From Sphingomonadaceae bacterium (GTDB lineage: Bacteria; Pseudomonadota; Alphaproteobacteria; Sphingomonadales; Sphingomonadaceae), in contig JACMKH010000137.1 of NCBI GenBank assembly GCA_014380205.1, positions 1 to 11,771 of the forward strand: 11,771 bases of DNA. Reading direction: 5' to 3'. Made by a program: the position numbers and the translations under genes. This document shows positions 7,243 to 11,771 of the stretch, in pieces; position 1 is the stretch's first letter, and every line of letters begins with the position of its first letter. The notes under the pieces were generated by a model. It had not been told where the DNA came from. It saw nothing but the letters and a program-made list of their open reading frames with translations, and did no database searches.

Positions 7243-8737
7243 GTTTCTTCTGCCGGCGGCGCTCGACCGAGGAGCCGATGCCTATTGCCTCCCGGTATTT
7301 GGCGACCGTGCGGCGCGCGATGTCGAAGCCGCGCGCATTCAAGAGCTCGACGAGCTTGTCGTCGGACAGAATCTTTTCCTCGGCGGCGATAAGTGCGCGG
7401 ATGTGGCTCTTGACCGCTTCGGACGAAGCCGCCTCGCTCTCCTCGCCCATTCCCGCGATCCCGCTGGTGAAGAAATATTTGAGCTCGAACACGCCGCGCG
7501 CGCACGACAGATATTTGTTCGAGGTGACGCGGCTCACGGTCGATTCGTGCATCCCGATCGCCTCGGCGATCTCGCGCAGCGTGAGCGGCCTAAGATGCTC
7601 GACGCCGCGCTTGAAGAAGGCCTCCTGCCGCCGGACGAGCTCGGTCGCGACCTTGACGATTGTCCGCGCGCGCTGGTCGAGCGCCTTGACCAGCCAGTTG
7701 GCGCTGGCGAGGCATTCGTTGAGCCAGGCGCGGCTCTCCTTGTCACCCGGCGCGCCCGAAAGCTCGACGTAATAGCCGCGGTTGACGATCAGCCGGGGCA
7801 GGGTCGCGGCGTTGAGCTCGATCGCCCAGCCGCTTTTCGCGGGCGCGACGAAAATGTCGGGGACGATCGACTGGACGGGCTCGCCGCCGTAGCGGCAGCC
7901 GGGCTTGGGATCGTAGCCGCGCAGCTCCTGGATCATGTCGGCGAGGTCCTCGTCGTCGACGTGGCACAGCCGCTTGAGGCGCTGGAGGTCGCCGCGCGCG
8001 ACGAGCTCGAGGTTGTCGATCAGGCGTTCCATGCAGGGGTCGTAGCGGTCTTTTTCCTTGGCCTGGATCGCGAGGCATTCGGCGAGATTGCGCGCGCCGA
8101 CGCCCGAGGGATCGAAGCTCTGGATGACCTCGAGCACATCTTCCACCATCCCAAGCGGCGCCCCGAGCTGCTGCGACAGCGGGAGCAGGTCGGCGCGCAG
8201 ATAGCCGGTCTCGTCGATGCGGTCGATCAGCTGGCCCGCGATGAACAGCTCCTGGCCGTCGAAGCTTTCGCCCGCCTGCGCGAGCAGGTGATCGTGGAGC
8301 GAGATCTCGGCCGAGGCGAAGGCGTCGAAATCGGGTCCGTCCTCGCCGAAGCCCCCGCCGGGTCCATCGAGCCCCAGCGCGCCGTCCATCCCGGGCGAAG
8401 CGCCCGTCGCGCTGTCGGCCGCGCTGTCGTGATGGAAGACCTCGGCTGCGTAATCGACGTCGAGCGGCGCGTCGCTCTCGGCTTGGCCGCCCGCGATTAG
8501 CTCGTCGGCGGTCGCGCCGGCTGGCGAAGCGCCCTCGTCCGCGCGTTCGTCGCGCTCGCTCGGATCGAACCCTTCCTCGCCCCCGCTTTCGAGCAGCGGG
8601 TTCTTCTCGATCTCCTCGGCGATGAAGCCCTCGATCTCGAGGTTCGACAGCGCGAGCAGCTTGATTGCCTGCTGGAGCTGCGGCGTCATCACCAGCGACT
8701 GGGTCTGGCGGAGGTCGAGACGCGGGCCGATCGCCAT
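7226..8737 (-). CDS. rpoN: RNA polymerase sigma-54 factor
   Basis: 503 residues. This alternative sigma factor directs RNA polymerase to -24/-12 promoters (GG/GC type) and needs AAA+ activator proteins to open them. Region I (1-50) is Leu/Gln-rich with SLVMTPQLQQAIKLLALS and NPLLE, the activator-interacting part. Region II (about 51-145) is a long acidic, Gly-rich linker. Region III contains the core-binding part (about 145-330), the helix-turn-helix LREIAEAIGMHESTVSRVTS (387-406) and the diagnostic RpoN box ARRTVAKYRE at 474-483. Length and order are normal. The ATG at 8737 is 5 nt after the stop of lptB, so the two are co-transcribed and probably translationally coupled. Downstream, the usual hpf/ptsN genes are absent; rpoN instead overlaps a convergent small membrane protein gene. 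Confidence 0.97.
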   Translation of the reverse strand: MAIGPRLDLRQTQSLVMTPQLQQAIKLLALSNLEIEGFIAEEIEKNPLLESGGEEGFDPSERDERADEGASPAGATADELIAGGQAESDAPLDVDYAAEVFHHDSAADSATGASPGMDGALGLDGPGGGFGEDGPDFDAFASAEISLHDHLLAQAGESFDGQELFIAGQLIDRIDETGYLRADLLPLSQQLGAPLGMVEDVLEVIQSFDPSGVGARNLAECLAIQAKEKDRYDPCMERLIDNLELVARGDLQRLKRLCHVDDEDLADMIQELRGYDPKPGCRYGGEPVQSIVPDIFVAPAKSGWAIELNAATLPRLIVNRGYYVELSGAPGDKESRAWLNECLASANWLVKALDQRARTIVKVATELVRRQEAFFKRGVEHLRPLTLREIAEAIGMHESTVSRVTSNKYLSCARGVFELKYFFTSGIAGMGEESEAASSEAVKSHIRALIAAEEKILSDDKLVELLNARGFDIARRTVAKYREAIGIGSSVERRRQKKLSRAA

Positions 8738-8742
8738 GACGA

Positions 8743-9537
<795 letters not shown>

Positions 9538-9844
9538 TGTTCGTGCATGCCGCGCATGTAGCGGCGCGCACTCCAAGATGAAAGACGCCGGGTCGCGAAA
9601 ATGGCGCGTTTCGCCATACCCAAGGGGGGCGAAGGTCTGCTCGATTCGCAGCCCCGGTTCGTAGAGGGAGCGCACGTTCGCCGATCAGGGAGCGGCGCTC
9701 GTCGATGCGTGCGCGACGGGGAGCCATGCCGGTGTCATGCGCGGAGGGCGGCGCGGCGGCGGCCCCCTTCGACCTGTTCGCCGCCGCGTCGCACCCGATG
9801 CGGGCCGTTTCGGGCGGGCCAGGGTTCAGGAAGAACGGCGGCGC
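9538..9844. other. Gene-free stretch upstream of lptB
   Basis: About 307 bp without a credible gene. Several overlapping frames are open, but they lack ribosome sites and family resemblance. The stretch must carry the lptB promoter, which I cannot place with confidence. One GC-only inverted repeat is visible: CGCGGCGGCG at 9752-9761 and CGCCGCCGCG at 9779-9788, with a 17-nt loop. In such GC-rich DNA it may be chance. Confidence 0.5.
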
Positions 9845-10225
9845 TCAGAAGCGCGCGGGAATTATCTCGATCGCGATCGGCTCGGCGATACTCCGCCAGC
9901 CGAGCCGCGCGATGACCTCGTTGCTCTCGACCGCCTCGCGCCCCGCCGCGCGGTCGAGCGACCAGGTGATGTGATAGGTGCTGCCGTCGGGCCGGTCGGT
10001 CGTCCCGCCGATCGCGACGACCAGTGCCTCGAGCCCCGCGCCGTCATCGACCTCGCCGACGACATCGGCGCGCGTCTCCTCAGGAAGCGGCGCATCGGGC
10101 CCCGCCTCGGAATCGAGCGTGACGTGGTCGGCGATCCTGTCGGGGAACAGCGGCGCGAAGCGCGCGAGCAGCTTCTGGCGATCCGCATCGGCGAGCTTCC
10201 ATCCGGTGACCTTTCCCTCCGACAT
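9845..10225 (-). CDS. 126-residue protein with two HxT motifs (possible small 2H phosphoesterase)
   Basis: A 126-residue, probably cytoplasmic protein starting MSEGKVTGWKLADADRQ. The start at 10225 is well supported: GGAGGAGG lies 6 nt upstream. There is no signal peptide or membrane span. Residues 10-31 look helical (LADADRQKLLARFAPLFPDR), followed by strand-like DHVTLD (H34-V-T-L) and, after a 47-residue gap, YHITWSLD (H85-I-T-W). Two H-x-T motifs, each flanked by hydrophobic residues, are the hallmark of the 2H phosphoesterase superfamily (LigT, CPDase, AKAP7-like), which act on 2',3'-cyclic or 2'-5' phosphodiesters. This protein is shorter than usual for that fold, so the assignment is a hypothesis. 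No name is recognised. It is divergent from the tonB-like gene (107 bp between starts) and has no close partner downstream. Confidence 0.78.
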   Translation of the reverse strand: MSEGKVTGWKLADADRQKLLARFAPLFPDRIADHVTLDSEAGPDAPLPEETRADVVGEVDDGAGLEALVVAIGGTTDRPDGSTYHITWSLDRAAGREAVESNEVIARLGWRSIAEPIAIEIIPARF

Positions 10226-10231
10226 CTCGCA

Positions 10232-10239
10232 CCTCCTCC
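10232..10239 (-). promoter_or_regulatory. Strong ribosome binding site for the HxT protein gene
   Basis: On the minus strand this reads GGAGGAGG, 6 nt before the ATG at 10225. It is one of the clearest such sites in the window and supports both the reality and the start of this gene. Confidence 0.75.
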
Positions 10240-10276
10240 GAGGCCGGCAACGCGCGTTCGGAGGATCAGTTGCCGC

Positions 10277-10304
10277 TTGACATTTATATGAGACACTATA
10301 TCAT
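10277..10304 (+). promoter_or_regulatory. Sigma-70 type promoter of the tonB-like gene
   Basis: A perfect -35 TTGACA (10277-10282) is followed after 16 nt by TATCAT (10299-10304) as -10. The expected start of transcription is near 10311. The spacer is AT-rich in contrast to its surroundings. It holds TATATGA (10285-10291) and TATATCA (10297-10303), 12 bp apart, and ATGA/TCAT half-sites, so a repressor could bind over the promoter. Confidence 0.7.
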
Positions 10305-10328
10305 CTCCTGCGACTCAGGAAGGAGATG
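10302..10328 (+). promoter_or_regulatory. Inverted repeat spanning the -10 box and the ribosome site of the tonB-like gene
   Basis: CATCTCCT (10302-10309) and AGGAGATG (10321-10328) are exact inverted complements, 11 nt apart. The right arm includes most of the AAGGAG ribosome site (10320-10325). If a transcript began upstream of 10302, the stem would hide this site. With the start predicted near 10311, it would act only as DNA, for example as an operator. Confidence 0.4.
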
Positions 10329-10332
10329 CGCC

Positions 10333-11001
10333 ATGGCCATGACCTACCCCACCACTCCCGGATATCGCGGCGCTCGCCGAAGCAACCGCGCGACGCTCGC
10401 GCTCGTCGTCGCGCTCCACGGCGCGGCGATCGCGGCGGCGCTGCTCGCCAAGCCGGGGCTGATCTACGAGGCGCTGCCTCCCGTCATCGATCTTATTCCG
10501 ATCGACCCCGAGGCGGACGTTCCGCCTCCGCCCTTGCGCGAACAGCCGCCCGTCGCCCCGCTCGAGATGACGCAGACGCCGCTCCCGCCCTTCGTGTTCA
10601 ACGATGCGCCGCTGCCGCCGCCGCGCTTCGACCCACCGACTTTCGATCCGGGGCCTCCCGCGCCGCCCCTGCCGTCCCCGCCGCTCCCTGCCCCGCCCGC
10701 GCCACGCGAGCCGGTGTTTGTCGGCGCACGCCTCGCCTCCTCGGCGAGCGCGCTCCAGCCGACCTATCCCTCCGCCATGCGCCGCGCGGGGACCGAGGGG
10801 CGCGTTACCGTGCGCGTGCGCATCGGGGCCGACGGGCGCGTCAAGGAGGTCCAGCTGGTCAGCGCGACCAACGACCATTTCTTCGAGGCGACGCGGCGCC
10901 AGGCGCTGTCGCGCTGGCGCTTCGAGCCCGCGACGCGCGACGGCGTTCGCGTCGAATCGTGGCAGACGCAGACCGTGGTGTTCCGGATGGAGAACGCCTG
11001 A
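10333..11001 (+). CDS. TonB family energy transducer
   Basis: A 222-residue periplasm-spanning protein that passes proton-motive energy to outer-membrane TonB-dependent receptors. A short cytoplasmic N terminus is followed by a membrane anchor at about residues 20-38 (ATLALVVALHGAAIAAALL). A Pro-rich periplasmic spacer follows (about 49-126, rich in PPP, PLP and PAP). The C-terminal TonB domain is at about 140-218, with LQPTYPSAMRRAGTEGRVTV, then IGADGRVKEVQLVSATN, then ALSRWRFEPA. The ATG at 10333 has AAGGAG 7 nt upstream and lies about 20 nt behind the predicted transcription start. An in-frame ATG at 10270 would start inside the promoter and is rejected. No exbB/exbD is adjacent, so it must use proteins encoded elsewhere. 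Several TonB paralogues are common in such bacteria, so the symbol tonB is not given. Its receptor cannot be told. Confidence 0.93.
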   Translation: MAMTYPTTPGYRGARRSNRATLALVVALHGAAIAAALLAKPGLIYEALPPVIDLIPIDPEADVPPPPLREQPPVAPLEMTQTPLPPFVFNDAPLPPPRFDPPTFDPGPPAPPLPSPPLPAPPAPREPVFVGARLASSASALQPTYPSAMRRAGTEGRVTVRVRIGADGRVKEVQLVSATNDHFFEATRRQALSRWRFEPATRDGVRVESWQTQTVVFRMENA

Positions 11002-11063
11002 CGCCAGGTCGCGCGGCACCGCGCCCACTGGCGCGCGCCGCGCGGCTCGACTATCTTGCGGCC

Positions 11064-11519
11064 ATGGCGTTCTTTCCGAGGCCAGCGCGACCCACGGCGG
11101 CGGGCGGCGATCTGCGCGCCTTTCTCGCGCGCCGCGAGCGCCACAGCTGGCGCGCGGCCGTCGCGTCGATCCTGATTCCCGCGGTGATCCTCTACGCCTT
11201 CTATCTCGACGGCATCACCAACATCATGCCCGACGAGCCCGTGATCATCTACGCCGAGAGCTGGCCGCTGACGCGCACCGACGAGGAGATCATCGAGCGC
11301 CAGCGCGAGTTCGCGCTCGAGGAAAACGAGCGCCGCGCGATCCGCCGCCGCCAGTTCCAGCGGCTCGCCGAGCAGCTCGGCGTCGAATATGATCGCGAGG
11401 AGGCCGCGCAGCAGGAAGCGATCACGCGCGAGAATCGCGAGCGGCTCGGACGATCGGGCGACGATTCCCCCGCTCCGGTCCGCGCGCCCGAGGCGGCGGC
11501 CCCTGCCGATCGACCATGA
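11064..11519 (+). CDS. Small single-pass membrane protein with charged helical tail, unknown function
   Basis: A 151-residue protein starting MAFFPRPARPTAAGG. A basic N-terminal part (to about residue 30) is followed by a membrane span at about 31-48 (AAVASILIPAVILYAFYL), then PDEPVIIYAESWPLTRTDEEI. A highly charged stretch of about 60 residues, rich in Arg and Glu (EEIIERQREFALEENERR and onwards), probably forms a long helix or coiled coil outside the membrane. The tail after residue 130 is Pro/Ala-rich and disordered-looking. No family is recognised. The ATG at 11064 lies 7 nt after TATCTT, so the message may be leaderless; no Shine-Dalgarno sequence is seen. It is 62 bp behind the tonB-like gene on the same strand. 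Its stop codon (11517-11519) lies inside the left arm of the palindromic element described separately, so the native C terminus may have been altered. Confidence 0.72.
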   Translation: MAFFPRPARPTAAGGDLRAFLARRERHSWRAAVASILIPAVILYAFYLDGITNIMPDEPVIIYAESWPLTRTDEEIIERQREFALEENERRAIRRRQFQRLAEQLGVEYDREEAAQQEAITRENRERLGRSGDDSPAPVRAPEAAAPADRP

Positions 11520-11628
11520 TCGTTTCAGATTGAATCAATCTGAAACGTGAATCATGGTCGAAACCATGGATGAGAGCCAGATTCACGCTTTCGGCGGAAG
11601 CGAGAAGCGCTTCCGCCTCAAACGATCA
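11510..11628. repeat. Nested palindromic element at the start of ribD
   Basis: About 119 bp made almost entirely of inverted repeats. Stem A: the arm 11510-11533 pairs with 11535-11561, interrupted only by a TGA bulge at 11548-11550. Its core is CGTTTCAGATTGA (11521-11533), one A, then TCAATCTGAAACG (11535-11547). Stem B, which would compete with A: CGTGAATC (11546-11553) with GATTCACG (11580-11587), holding the inner hairpin CATGGT-CGAA-ACCATG (11553-11568). Stem C: GGCGGAAGCG (11593-11602) with CGCTTCCGCC (11608-11617). Outer repeat: TGATCGTTT (11517-11525) with AAACGATCA (11620-11628), which becomes 11 of 12 bp if extended inward past one mismatch. No T-run follows any stem, so it is not an ordinary terminator. 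The base composition of the left half is more AT-rich than the neighbourhood. This looks like a small dispersed palindromic repeat, similar in kind to REP, MITE or Rickettsia palindromic elements. Copy number cannot be judged from one window. Confidence 0.7.
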
Positions 11629-11771
11629 GGCTCGAGTGACGCGCGCTGGATGGCGGCGGTGCTCGCGCTCACCGAGCGCGGCCGGGGGCGGACCGCGCCC
11701 AACCCCAATGTCGGGTGCATCGTCGTGCGCGAGGGACGCGTTGTCGGGCGCGGCTGGACGCAGCCCGGTGG
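11554..11771 (+). CDS. ribD: Riboflavin biosynthesis deaminase/reductase RibD, 5' end only
   Basis: The first 72 codons, running off the right edge. RibD deaminates the pyrimidine formed by GTP cyclohydrolase II and then reduces its ribosyl side chain, steps two and three of riboflavin synthesis, in the cytoplasm. The deaminase N terminus is unmistakable: DARWMAAVLALTERGRGRTA (29-48) followed by PNPNVGC (49-55) and GRGWTQPGG. The zinc-binding HAE motif would come just beyond the edge. Only three ATGs are in frame before the conserved part: 11554, 11566 and 11650. The last would cut off the beginning of the first helix, and a TGA at 11548 closes the frame upstream. The start therefore lies within the palindromic element, giving an extension of some 25 residues that the usual protein lacks. 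None of the three ATGs has a good ribosome site. 11554 versus 11566 is undecided. Confidence 0.88.
   Translation, partial: MVETMDESQIHAFGGSEKRFRLKRSGSSDARWMAAVLALTERGRGRTAPNPNVGCIVVREGRVVGRGWTQPG

Noticed and set aside
9752..9788. GC-only inverted repeat CGCGGCGGCG/CGCCGCCGCG as a regulatory hairpin
   Set aside because: In low-complexity GC-rich DNA such a match arises easily; no T-run, gene end or promoter feature lies next to it.
9601..10291. Several overlapping plus-strand frames upstream of tonB, one of 184 codons
   Set aside because: They overlap the minus-strand HxT gene that has a strong ribosome site, and they lack ribosome sites and recognisable domains.
11002..11033. CGCCAG/CTGGCG pair after the tonB-like gene as a terminator
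   Set aside because: The stem is only 6 bp with a 20-nt loop and no T-run; the next gene starts within 62 bp and may be co-transcribed.
11521..11547. Reading the perfect palindrome before ribD as a rho-independent terminator or an FMN riboswitch
   Set aside because: No T-run follows the stem, and none of the conserved multi-helix FMN aptamer segments is recognisable; the structure is a set of nested simple palindromes.

Overview
The window is GC-rich chromosomal DNA from an alphaproteobacterium, most likely a sphingomonad (Sphingomonadales). This rests on its codon and base style, the family make-up (DUF885 exported protein, a stand-alone proline-rich TonB, an lptB-rpoN pair) and the look of the individual proteins. 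It is an inference without a database search. No rRNA, tRNA, CRISPR array, transposase or phage gene is visible.

Left part (1-2659): a 5'-complete, 3'-cut argG (argininosuccinate synthase) runs leftwards off the window. It diverges from a DUF1801 gene. A 25-codon hydrophobic ORF and a CDF-family zinc/divalent cation exporter with a His-rich N terminus follow.

Middle (2759-7242): a secreted DUF885 protein (putative metallopeptidase) is followed by a hairpin-dense spacer with two tandem terminator-like stem-loops. Next come an AraC-family regulator, a CNNM/CorC-type membrane protein (DUF21-CBS-CBS-CorC_HlyC) and, 3 bp behind it, a 54-aa membrane protein. The 3' end of that small gene overlaps the 3' end of rpoN.

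Right part (7226-11771): rpoN (sigma-54) and lptB (LPS-export ATPase) form a tight leftward pair, with lptB first. The lptC/lptA genes usual upstream and the hpf/ptsN genes usual downstream are not next to them. After about 300 bp without a gene comes a leftward 126-aa protein with two HxT motifs, divergent from a rightward tonB-like gene that has a recognisable sigma-70 promoter. A small membrane-anchored protein and the 5' end of ribD close the window.

The most unusual feature is at 11510-11628, between the small membrane protein gene and ribD. It is a ~119-bp element of nested inverted repeats: a 24-nt near-perfect palindrome, two further stem-loops and 9-bp outer inverted repeats. It contains the stop codon of the upstream gene. 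It also contains the only full-length start codons available to ribD, so ribD appears to begin inside the element and to carry an element-encoded N-terminal extension. This resembles in principle the Rickettsia palindromic elements that insert in frame into genes, and it is the best candidate here for something undescribed.
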